Positions 16,601 through 23,756 of a stretch of DNA of 64,000 bases are shown piece after piece. The position numbers and the translations under genes are program-made. The notes under the pieces are model-generated. The model was given only the letters and a program-made list of their open reading frames with translations, was not told where the DNA came from and ran no database searches. Every line of letters begins with the position of its first letter. Positions within the stretch are counted from its first letter, which is position 1. Source of the stretch: Bacteroidota bacterium (GTDB taxonomy: Bacteria; Bacteroidota; Bacteroidia; Bacteroidales; Paludibacteraceae); contig JAEWUM010000046.1 in the NCBI GenBank assembly GCA_023459355.1, forward strand, positions 78,512-142,511, in the 5' to 3' direction.

Positions 16601-16886
16601 AAACCTGAACACCAAGTTCTCCACATACCTGATGGAAGACGCTTCGTTCCTGCGTTGCACGAACATCACGCTGGGATATAATGTACAAAAAAATCAATTA
16701 CTTGATAAGCTTACCATTAGCAATATCTACGTATATGGCTCGGTTGACAACGCTTTGATGTTTACCAACTACTTAGGTTACAACCCTGATGTTGATTACA
16801 ATTCAGGAAACCTGGCACCCGGTATCGATTTTGGTACTTATCCCCTCTCTCGTACATATAGCTTAGGTGTGAAACTGTCATTCTAA
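13635..16886 (+). CDS. SusC-like TonB-dependent outer-membrane transporter
   Basis: 1083 aa with a signal peptide (about residues 1-23). A CarboxypepD_reg-like domain follows (ITGTVTDSNGEPVIGATV, about 38-115), then the plug with DELVVIGYGAVRKSDLTGSVASI, IRIRGVNSI, LYVVDGFP, IEVLKDAASAAIYGSRAAGGVVLITTKRG, and a long beta-barrel ending in a terminal aromatic strand (LGVKLSF). SusC proteins import large oligomers across the outer membrane together with the SusD lid. The SusD gene begins 17 bp after the stop. In the 231-bp upstream spacer no clear TAnnTTTG promoter was found. First gene of the phosphoesterase-rich locus. Confidence 0.96.
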   Translation: MNVKFKIILMILTLYCLINPVSAESLTLENQQASTKKITGTVTDSNGEPVIGATVVNLSTKNGTITDMNGRFTIEATNQTILQVSYIGFSPIEVPVGDQQNLLIQLKEDVKILDELVVIGYGAVRKSDLTGSVASIKTDELNKSTANLEQSLIGHTPGVQIKQTSGAPGAGTNIRIRGVNSIHTSVEPLYVVDGFPASKDVYINPADVASIEVLKDAASAAIYGSRAAGGVVLITTKRGAKDKTRVELDYQFSMQELSRKIDMMNGDEFLQLHLDGYNNNYFDFLRINNIYGSDAERWTHSREDDNATRSANNASTVMQPSPTIVQNKYDTDWQDAIFSKAPMHRTGISISGGKEGQKFMFSLGYLDQDGIIAPSNHNRITSRLNMDFDVSDRLSVGVNTNMFYVNERTVRSDGLAFNDGLILNALGLPPQFPVYEEDGSYATGWAYPNTVAHSTFGGENPVALKDLIEQFYTKTRYNINTDFKYKIFEGLIAKVNAGLIISDQIYRYYRPAGEIGQNNGYPGNFDLHARAKNERDFNTDWLLETTLNYNKTFGKHSLNGLAGYSMQKKNYDNINAAGQGFKNDRIPDLSAAGPTATDENGTSAVTSRSAWSIMSFFGRMIYNYDSKYVLNATLRGDGSSRFGPAKRWGYFPSVSAGWNVSNEEFFAPLTDIMTMRIRASWGISGNYNISNYRHIPNMAQGTYNLGQGTVFTYYPAAFVDQKIGWEKTNQTNIGVDFTFLNGRLNVIANYYNSVTNDLLYNTTVSAVTGYTGSWTNLAEGKVYNEGVDLQIDGNIIATKDVKWNAGFNISVNRNKVEGLSDEIVTKAQRSQITHITRNGLPIGSFYGMVSQGIINADDYANILIDKANQNTPDYVLAGPPVADYDNVYMGDVKWKDVDGNGKITEDDREIIGDNYPDFTFGFNTSFSWKGLTLSTTFDGQYGAEVINFSRYYIANQEGGSNAMKWSVDRYRDEANPGNGMVYRANRSAKNLNTKFSTYLMEDASFLRCTNITLGYNVQKNQLLDKLTISNIYVYGSVDNALMFTNYLGYNPDVDYNSGNLAPGIDFGTYPLSRTYSLGVKLSF

Positions 16887-16903
16887 AAACAAAAATTGAA
16901 GTC

Positions 16904-18391
16904 ATGAAAAAATATTTTAAATATCTATTAATCATCCTGATTCCGGGATTGTTAAACGGTTGTGATTCAGATTTTCTGGATTTGAGAAACCCGAACGCAT
17001 TTGATGTGAACAAATTTTATCAAAGTGAACAGGATATGAATGATGCTTTGTCGGCAGCCTATCAGGCTACACGGAATTTCTACGACTGGATGTTCTTTGT
17101 TACAGAAATGAAATCGGACAACGCTACTACTTTCGATTCCGGCACATCAAGCGGTTTGTATTACACTTTTGTTTCCCACCAGGTAACCTCGAACAATTCC
17201 ATCGTGGCAAACATCTGGAATGGATTATACAACACCATCTACAAAGCCAACTTAGTACTCAAGCACATCGACGATGTAAAAATGAGCGATGAAAGTCGTG
17301 AAAGAATGATAGCCGAGGCTAAGTTTCTTAGGGCATTATCACACTTCTACTTAGTGCGCTTATACGGGCCAGTACCCGTTGTCGACAGGGTAATTGAGAC
17401 CATCACCGAAGCACATGCCGTAACCCGTCAACCATTATCCGACGCGTACGCGCTCATCATCAGCGACTTGGAAGCCTCTGCAAATTCAACAGTGCTTCCC
17501 GCTTTCTACGATGGCGCCAGTAACGATTTCGGAAGAGTTACAAGTACTGCCGGAGCAGCAATGCTTGGTAAAGTATATCTGACAATGGCTGCTACACAGG
17601 GGTACGATGATTATTACACCAATACCATTACTTACCTGGAAAAAGCGATCACGCTGAAAGGATATAGCGATTTCCCTTCGGGAGCAACTTATCCCCGCGT
17701 TTTTGGCACAGCAAACGAAGGCAATGAGGAAATCATTTTCCAATGCATGTACCTGAGTACTTCAAGCGAATCATCGCCTTTTGCACAGTACTTTCAGCCA
17801 CAGGGCCTGCAGGGGTTAACTGCTATGACCAACGGACGAGGATTCAATGCAGGTCAGGAAAACCTGTTTCTGGAATACGAAACCGGTGATCGCCGCACCT
17901 CTACTGCCATCCTGAAAGCGCCAAATAACAGGTATTACACGAAAAAATACGTTGATTTATCAAATCCGAACGGATATGGAGGTAACAATTGGATAGAAAT
18001 CCGTTTTGCCGATGTATTCCTGATGTTGGCTGAAGCTTACGATAAAAAAGGCATGACAGTTGAGGCAAAAAGTTACTTAGACAAAGTGCGCGTGCGTGCC
18101 AGTCTGCCTAAATACGACAACTCAAACGCAGCTTACCACGCTAAATACCCGACACTTCGTGATGCCATCTTCCACGAAAGAAGGGTTGAGTTATCGTTTG
18201 AAAACCAGCGTTGGTTCGACTTGAAAAGAATGTACCCAAACAACGATGATTTTGTAGCACACATGCAAAGTGTGGTTGAACCAAGTGTTGGAAACAAGTA
18301 CACGGGCTTTAAAGCGTATGAGACTTTATTGCCAATACCTTATGACGAAGTGTTTCTGAATAAGAACCTGTATCAAAATGATGAATACTAA
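16904..18391 (+). CDS. SusD/RagB-like surface lipoprotein
   Basis: 495 aa. Lipoprotein signal with lipobox LLNGC (Cys20) followed by acidic DSDFLD, as in surface-exported Bacteroidetes lipoproteins. SusD features include TPR-like helices, EAKFLRALSHFYLVRLYGPVPVV near residue 145, and the C-terminal WIEIRFADVFLMLAEAY and AIFHERRVELSFENQRWFDLKR motifs. It binds glycans and lids the SusC barrel encoded just upstream. A 17-bp hairpin follows the gene. Confidence 0.96.
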   Translation: MKKYFKYLLIILIPGLLNGCDSDFLDLRNPNAFDVNKFYQSEQDMNDALSAAYQATRNFYDWMFFVTEMKSDNATTFDSGTSSGLYYTFVSHQVTSNNSIVANIWNGLYNTIYKANLVLKHIDDVKMSDESRERMIAEAKFLRALSHFYLVRLYGPVPVVDRVIETITEAHAVTRQPLSDAYALIISDLEASANSTVLPAFYDGASNDFGRVTSTAGAAMLGKVYLTMAATQGYDDYYTNTITYLEKAITLKGYSDFPSGATYPRVFGTANEGNEEIIFQCMYLSTSSESSPFAQYFQPQGLQGLTAMTNGRGFNAGQENLFLEYETGDRRTSTAILKAPNNRYYTKKYVDLSNPNGYGGNNWIEIRFADVFLMLAEAYDKKGMTVEAKSYLDKVRVRASLPKYDNSNAAYHAKYPTLRDAIFHERRVELSFENQRWFDLKRMYPNNDDFVAHMQSVVEPSVGNKYTGFKAYETLLPIPYDEVFLNKNLYQNDEY

Positions 18392-18401
18392 TTAATAACA
18401 C

Positions 18402-18444
18402 CCTTTTATCCTGTCTTCTGATTTACGGAAGACAGGATAAAAGG
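18402..18444 (+). terminator. Strong hairpin after susD (attenuator or mRNA-stabilising)
   Basis: Perfect 17-bp stem (18402-18418 with 18428-18444, 9-nt loop) begins 11 bp after the susD stop. It is followed by AAAAAATAACC on the plus strand, not by a T-tract. It may therefore trim or protect the susCD message more than terminate it. Confidence 0.6.
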
Positions 18445-18466
18445 AAAAAATAACCATTAAAATTAT

Positions 18467-20221
18467 ATGAACATGAAAAATATTACTTTATTATTACTGT
18501 TGACATTTACAACAACTCTAACATTTGCTGACGATGTAACATTGACTGAAACTTATACAAGAGTGGTGCAGACTTCTGCATCAGGTGCAAATACTTTATG
18601 GCCGGGAGATCATTTTGTATGGACTAATTATCGAATCAGAAGAGATGCTGGTGATGTTTTTTACAATACATCAATTAAAGCCGGATGGTTTGGATCACAA
18701 GGGTACTTATATTCTAGACAAGCAGTTGAAGGAGGAATCAAAACCTTGACATTAGATTGGTCACAGTTTAGCAGTACTGACGAGGGAGTTAACACCTTAC
18801 GGCTGATGATACTAATTGACGAAGTACCTGTCGACTCAATTATCAGAAATGGAGCTGATGGAAGGAGTCTAAAACAGCTTTATACAAACAATGCTATCAA
18901 TTCAAAAAAAAATGCTGTCCTGAGATTTAACAACACATCATATGTAACATCTACAGGTGAACCTGTCTCATTATCATTGGGACGTTTTTTAATAGGAGAT
19001 ATAACCTGGACTCCATACCTTTGGTATCCAACAAAGAAAGCTGCCATAGAAATTGGACAGACTTACACCAATACCAGCTTAATCAACAACCTGGATGAAG
19101 ACATGGATGCTCCTGCGTTTTCGAGCAGTAACACCGATGTCGCTACAGTTGATCCGGTAAGCGGGGAAGTGACCGCAATTAATGAAGGTTCTGTTACCAT
19201 CACAGCAACTTCAGGTGATATTTCTGTAACTTACACCCTTACTGTTGCTGAAGATGCATTAACTGAAACCTATGCCAATGTGGTTCAAACATCAGCAGCA
19301 GGGGTTGACACAAAATGGAATGGTGATTATTTTGAGTGGACAATTGGTAATATAAGAAGGGGACTAGGTGATGTACTTGTTGATTCAAGAGATCAAGGAG
19401 GATGGTTCTCTACATCAAATAAAGTTAATGGTCTTATTGAATCAACTAACCCAATCGAAGGTGGTATTAAAGCCCTAACATTCCCATGGTCACAATTTGG
19501 AAATGAGTCAGAAAAAACATTGAAGATGATAATTAAAGTTGACGGCGTAAGAGTGGATTCAATTGTCAGAGAAAACACTACTTCATCTGCCTATGGAACT
19601 GAAACCACTTATGTTAACAATGCAATTAACTGTAAAAAGAATGCTACACTGGGACTCTATAATATATCCTTTAACAAAACAACCCCTACAACTTTAGAAG
19701 GTCGTTTCTCCCTTGGTAATATCACATGGACACCTTATTTGTGGTATAAAACAAAATCTGCGACCATCCAGAAAGGTTCGACATACACCAATACGGATAT
19801 GATAGACAACTTAGATGTTGACATGAATGCGCCAACCTACACCAGTAGCAATACAGCTGTTGCAACTGTTAATCCGACAACCGGTGAGGTAACCGGCGTG
19901 AATGCCGGAACAGCAACCATCACTGCAACATCGGGACTAATTTCAACTACTTATGAACTGACTGTTGATATAACATCCGGTACTCAGAATAACAATAACG
20001 GGGATTTTGTTATCTACCCAACCAACATCAGCGATATATTGAGCATCAGAACAGCAGAGAAAGATTACACCGTAAAAGTCTACAATCAACTGGGAAGTTT
20101 AATTGCTGAACACAGAAATACAAATAGCATCCCATTCAGCCATTTCGCTGCCGGGATGTACATCATCAGAATACAATCAGAAAACAAGGTGGATACCATT
20201 CAAAAGGTATTAAAAAGATAG
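18467..20221 (+). CDS. T9SS-secreted protein with duplicated novel domain and two BIG2-like domains
   Basis: 584 aa, signal peptide cleaved near A21. Residues about 26-257 and 258-500 are an internal duplication. Each half opens with LTETYxxVVQTSAxG, has a W-rich beta segment (GDVxxxS...GGWF), a WSQF motif and ITWTPYLWY, and ends in a BIG2/Ig-like segment (SSNTxVATVxPxxGEVTxxxxGxxTITATSG). A T9SS type A sorting domain covers about 510-584. No catalytic motif is recognised; the repeated unit could be a carbohydrate-binding or adhesion module. It follows susD after the hairpin and precedes a secreted EEP phosphoesterase. Function unknown. Confidence 0.75.
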   Translation: MNMKNITLLLLLTFTTTLTFADDVTLTETYTRVVQTSASGANTLWPGDHFVWTNYRIRRDAGDVFYNTSIKAGWFGSQGYLYSRQAVEGGIKTLTLDWSQFSSTDEGVNTLRLMILIDEVPVDSIIRNGADGRSLKQLYTNNAINSKKNAVLRFNNTSYVTSTGEPVSLSLGRFLIGDITWTPYLWYPTKKAAIEIGQTYTNTSLINNLDEDMDAPAFSSSNTDVATVDPVSGEVTAINEGSVTITATSGDISVTYTLTVAEDALTETYANVVQTSAAGVDTKWNGDYFEWTIGNIRRGLGDVLVDSRDQGGWFSTSNKVNGLIESTNPIEGGIKALTFPWSQFGNESEKTLKMIIKVDGVRVDSIVRENTTSSAYGTETTYVNNAINCKKNATLGLYNISFNKTTPTTLEGRFSLGNITWTPYLWYKTKSATIQKGSTYTNTDMIDNLDVDMNAPTYTSSNTAVATVNPTTGEVTGVNAGTATITATSGLISTTYELTVDITSGTQNNNNGDFVIYPTNISDILSIRTAEKDYTVKVYNQLGSLIAEHRNTNSIPFSHFAAGMYIIRIQSENKVDTIQKVLKR

Positions 20222-20262
20222 TTTAGTTAACAGGTAGAAAGGTTGTATTAAAGATTCGGGAA

Positions 20263-20286
20263 CTTTTCAGCAATTATGCTGAAAAG
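20263..20286 (+). terminator. Hairpin between the duplicated-domain gene and the first EEP gene
   Basis: Perfect 10-bp stem (20263-20272 with 20277-20286, 4-nt loop), flanked by a second inverted pair (GATTC...GAATC). No T-tract follows on the plus strand, so it is more likely an attenuating or processing hairpin than a full terminator. Confidence 0.5.
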
Positions 20287-20309
20287 AACCTGAATCAAAA
20301 ATAAATAAA

Positions 20310-21455
20310 ATGAATACTAAATGTCACCACATACTATCACTAATCTTACTCTTGTTGGTAACAAGTGCTGGTTCAGGTGTTTTTGCACAGGGCTCCGACA
20401 CCTTACGCATCGCGACCTACAATATTCGTTATGCCAACACGGGTGACACAGGCAACAGAAACTGGTCGGTGAGAAAAGTACATGTTGGCAATATAATAAA
20501 ATCGAACCGTTTCGACATTTTTGGAGTGCAGGAGATTGGTTCTGCAACTCAGCAAAGTGACTTAATGGCTCAACTGCCCGGATATAGTATTTTCTGGAAA
20601 GGAAGAAATAACAACGAGGGTACAACAGGTGAAAGGGCTGCCATCATTTATCGGACATCAAGGTTTCAAATGCTTGAAAACGGTTGGTTTTTTCTTTCTG
20701 AGACTCCTTACACCTATAGTATCGGTTGGGATGCCCAATTAGCAAGAATTTGTATGTGGGCAAAAATGTATGACATTGTAACAGAAAAAGAATTCTATTT
20801 TTTCAATACCCATTTTGATCACGCCGGTGCAACTGCACGAACGGAATCGGCTAAGCTGGTACTCTCTCAAATCAATATAATTACGGCAGATTCAGATTTG
20901 CCGGTATTTCTTACTGGAGATTTCAATTTTTCAACTGAAACAGGGAGCACTGCTTACGCCACACTACTTGATGGGGGGTTAAGTGACAGTAGAAAAATTG
21001 CACCGAGAAGACAAACATCCGGACCTGTTGGAACAGCTAACAGCTGGAACTGGGCGGCAGCAAGTATCACCGAAACGCAACGAATAGATTTTATTTATCT
21101 GAATCAGAAATCTGAAGTATTATCGTATGCTACCATCGACACAAAATATGTTGACGATGCTTATCCTTCAGATCATTTTCCGGTGTTGATTACAGCAAAA
21201 ATAAAAGAAGCAGTATCAGGATTAAGCAACAACTTAAAAGATGCCGGTTTGAAAATGATATATGCCAATGACGAAATACGTATTTCAGGAGAGACCCCTT
21301 TTGCTTGCGAAATATACAATAGTATTGGCGTTTTAAAGAGAACATCAAAGGGAAAAACGAATGACATTGCTTTTAAAGGTCTGGATAAAGGTATTTACAT
21401 CATTAAAACCACCAGCGGACAAGCAACAGTCAGCACTAAAATTATTATAAATTAA
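20310..21455 (+). CDS. T9SS-secreted EEP-family phosphoesterase/nuclease (EEP1)
   Basis: 381 aa. Signal peptide to about A26. The endonuclease/exonuclease/phosphatase fold is complete: N38 in ATYNIRY, E75 in VQE, H168/D170 in NTHFDH, D204/N206 in GDFN, D260 in RIDFIY and D288-H289 in SDHFP. These residues bind the metal and activate water for phosphodiester or phosphomonoester hydrolysis. About 305-381 is a T9SS sorting domain (IYNSIGVLKRTSKG...GLDKGIYIIKT). It should act at or outside the cell surface. It is one of three EEP paralogues in this locus. Substrate unknown; nucleic acid, phospholipid and sugar-phosphodiester activities all occur in the superfamily. Confidence 0.85.
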   Translation: MNTKCHHILSLILLLLVTSAGSGVFAQGSDTLRIATYNIRYANTGDTGNRNWSVRKVHVGNIIKSNRFDIFGVQEIGSATQQSDLMAQLPGYSIFWKGRNNNEGTTGERAAIIYRTSRFQMLENGWFFLSETPYTYSIGWDAQLARICMWAKMYDIVTEKEFYFFNTHFDHAGATARTESAKLVLSQINIITADSDLPVFLTGDFNFSTETGSTAYATLLDGGLSDSRKIAPRRQTSGPVGTANSWNWAAASITETQRIDFIYLNQKSEVLSYATIDTKYVDDAYPSDHFPVLITAKIKEAVSGLSNNLKDAGLKMIYANDEIRISGETPFACEIYNSIGVLKRTSKGKTNDIAFKGLDKGIYIIKTTSGQATVSTKIIIN

Positions 21456-21492
21456 AACAAATCTATATTACTAACTTTAAAATTAGAACGTT

Positions 21493-23670
21493 ATGAGAAA
21501 CAGTTTCTTTCTTTTAATCGCATTCTTCGCGTTGACCCTGCATACCAATGCACAGGTCATGGAATGGTACACCTACTGGGGTAGCAATGTGGCAGGCAGT
21601 CAGATTCAACCGGTACGTATGGTTGCCGACAATGCCGGCGCTATCTATACAGCTGCTCGTTTTGGCGGCAGCAGTGTTCAGATTCTTGATCAAACAGTTC
21701 CAAGTCAATCGGGTGTCGACCTGGGCGATGCTATCATTACCAAAATGACATCAGAAAAAGTAGCTGTGTGGAGTCGCAAATTGGTTGCCTCAGGTGAAGC
21801 TGCTGTCAGCGACATGGTTATTGACAATGAAGGAAACCTGGTGGTTACAGGGACTTTCAAAGGAACGCTCCAGGCCGATGAAAACAATTCAATGACCATG
21901 GCAGATCCTTCCGGTTATGTTGCCCTTTCCATCTTTGTAGTTCGTTATGACGCAAACGGAAACGTGCTCAACATGTGGCAATTGCCAACTGAAGAAGCTA
22001 CCGTGGACAATGTGTCTGTAGACGGTTCCGACAACATCATCATTTCAGGTACTTTTGGCAGCGAAATGTCTTTTGACCCCGCCAACCTGAACAACTTTGT
22101 GGGAAGCACCCAATACTGGAACCAGATGTATGTGGCCAAGTATTCCAAAGAAGGAGCTTTAGTTTGGGCTAAATATCAGCAAACGGCCGATGCCAGTTTT
22201 GTGAATGCATTCTCTAAAGCAGATGCAGAAGGTAATGTTTTTGTCAGTGGTGCTTTCTCGGGAACAACAACCCTGGCAGGTGCTGTACTCACAACCAATA
22301 CAGCTATCAATGACCTGTTTTTAGTTAAATATTCACCAACAGGTGAAGAAAGCTGGGTAAAACACATCAAAGGATCCCGCAGCGACAAAGCGGTAGGTAT
22401 TGAAATCAGTCCTATCGGCGATGTGGCTGTATTGAGCAATTACCGTTCTGAAGACATTACAATCAACCAAAGTACCGACACCCTGCAAAACGGCTTTGGA
22501 AAAGCCGGTGATGCCAATCAGGATCACCTTGGGATTTTCACGTTTAACAAAGACAACGGTGATTACCGCTGGTGGTATTCATTCGGACAAGGTTCTACTG
22601 TCGGTGGTGGCGGAGCTTTCGGTAACAGCATTCGTGTAACGAATGAAGGCGTTTGGTATGTTGGTGGCGGTATGTCATCCCGGTTTGGAGATTTATACTC
22701 GCATTCTGTATTTGGTGGAAACTCGAACTCCGGTATCAGAACCGTTGACGGTGTATGGATGCAACACAACACCAACGGTGGGGTTGATGCACTCTATCTT
22801 GTTTTGACACGCGAGGGTAAACTGGCCTCCATTGCCCGTCCCGGTGGAACGCAAACAGAAGCAATTAAAGATATCGCGTTGAGTCCGGATAAAAACCACG
22901 TATACATACTTTTAGACATCAAAGCAAGGGCTAACGTGATTTACACTACTCCCGACAATATGTTTGACAGTTTTACTGACTTTTACACCAATTTCCCGGA
23001 ACGCAGGAGCATGTATACCCTGTTACAGGCATATTGTCCTGAAACTCCGGTCGACAACAAATACACTTCTGCATACGTTGGATTTACTTCTACTTTATTG
23101 GGTAAATACAAATTACCGGAAATCACTCCGAATCAGTTGCCTGAGTTTACTGTGGGAGTAGAATACAACCAGCAGTTGGCTATCGCTTCTCCAGCCGGGG
23201 ATCAAAAATTCTATCAGTTGGCAATTCCCGAAGAACTAAATTTCTACAATAACGCGCTGATTGGAACGATTTCTAAAGCTGAGAATTTGTATTTCGGTGT
23301 GATTGCAACCGACAGTACCGCCAATCCGGGAACAATTACTTATTATGCTCAGGATCCAAACGGTGAATCAATTCGTGGCAGAAGCCGCAACGTGCGTTAC
23401 ATGCCACTGAATGTAAAAGATGACACTTCGGTAAGAAATCCATTAGCTGCAAATGCTACATTCTATCCCGCTGTTACTTCTGATGTTTTGAATATCAAAA
23501 CAACTGAAGCCGCTTATGTGGTTAATCTGTACAATCAGGTTGGTCAGTTGGTTGGAAGATACAATAATCAAACAAGTATCAGCGTGAAGAATTTACCGGC
23601 AGGTTTATATCACGCACAACTCAAATCGATGACAGGCGCTGTAAAAACAGCCAAATTTATCATTGAATAA
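21493..23670 (+). CDS. T9SS-secreted seven-repeat beta-propeller protein
   Basis: 725 aa with signal peptide (cleavage near A20/Q21). Seven repeats of about 55-80 residues, each with a DxxGNxxVxGxF-like strand pair (for example VIDNEGNLVVTGTFKG, VDGSDNIIISGTFGS, ADAEGNVFVSGAFSG, VTNEGVWYVGGGM, LSPDKNHVYILLD), suggest an SBBP-like seven-bladed propeller over about residues 40-490. A putative Ig/cadherin-like segment (about 545-635) and a T9SS sorting domain (about 655-725) follow. No enzymatic motif is recognised. Possible roles are glycan binding or scaffolding of the secreted enzymes. A clear terminator follows at 23678. Confidence 0.7.
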   Translation: MRNSFFLLIAFFALTLHTNAQVMEWYTYWGSNVAGSQIQPVRMVADNAGAIYTAARFGGSSVQILDQTVPSQSGVDLGDAIITKMTSEKVAVWSRKLVASGEAAVSDMVIDNEGNLVVTGTFKGTLQADENNSMTMADPSGYVALSIFVVRYDANGNVLNMWQLPTEEATVDNVSVDGSDNIIISGTFGSEMSFDPANLNNFVGSTQYWNQMYVAKYSKEGALVWAKYQQTADASFVNAFSKADAEGNVFVSGAFSGTTTLAGAVLTTNTAINDLFLVKYSPTGEESWVKHIKGSRSDKAVGIEISPIGDVAVLSNYRSEDITINQSTDTLQNGFGKAGDANQDHLGIFTFNKDNGDYRWWYSFGQGSTVGGGGAFGNSIRVTNEGVWYVGGGMSSRFGDLYSHSVFGGNSNSGIRTVDGVWMQHNTNGGVDALYLVLTREGKLASIARPGGTQTEAIKDIALSPDKNHVYILLDIKARANVIYTTPDNMFDSFTDFYTNFPERRSMYTLLQAYCPETPVDNKYTSAYVGFTSTLLGKYKLPEITPNQLPEFTVGVEYNQQLAIASPAGDQKFYQLAIPEELNFYNNALIGTISKAENLYFGVIATDSTANPGTITYYAQDPNGESIRGRSRNVRYMPLNVKDDTSVRNPLAANATFYPAVTSDVLNIKTTEAAYVVNLYNQVGQLVGRYNNQTSISVKNLPAGLYHAQLKSMTGAVKTAKFIIE

Positions 23671-23677
23671 ATAACTT

Positions 23678-23715
23678 CTACAGGAGGATAGTCCTCCGGG
23701 ATTTTCCTCCTGTAG
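23678..23715 (+). terminator. Intrinsic terminator inside the phosphoesterase-rich locus
   Basis: An 11-bp stem (23678-23688 with 23705-23715) is followed by TTTTTTCTTTT. A competing short hairpin (GGAGGA/TCCTCC, 23683-23697) lies in the loop side. It falls 8 bp after the beta-propeller gene stop and 42 bp before the metallophosphoesterase gene. Confidence 0.8.
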
Positions 23716-23756
23716 TTTTTTCTTTTCTGAAATCTGGTATTAGTAAAAAAAGATGT

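Noticed and set aside
15909..16697. 262-aa open frame antisense to susC
   Set aside because: It lies entirely within susC on the opposite strand with no recognisable domain; the susC frame is fully supported.
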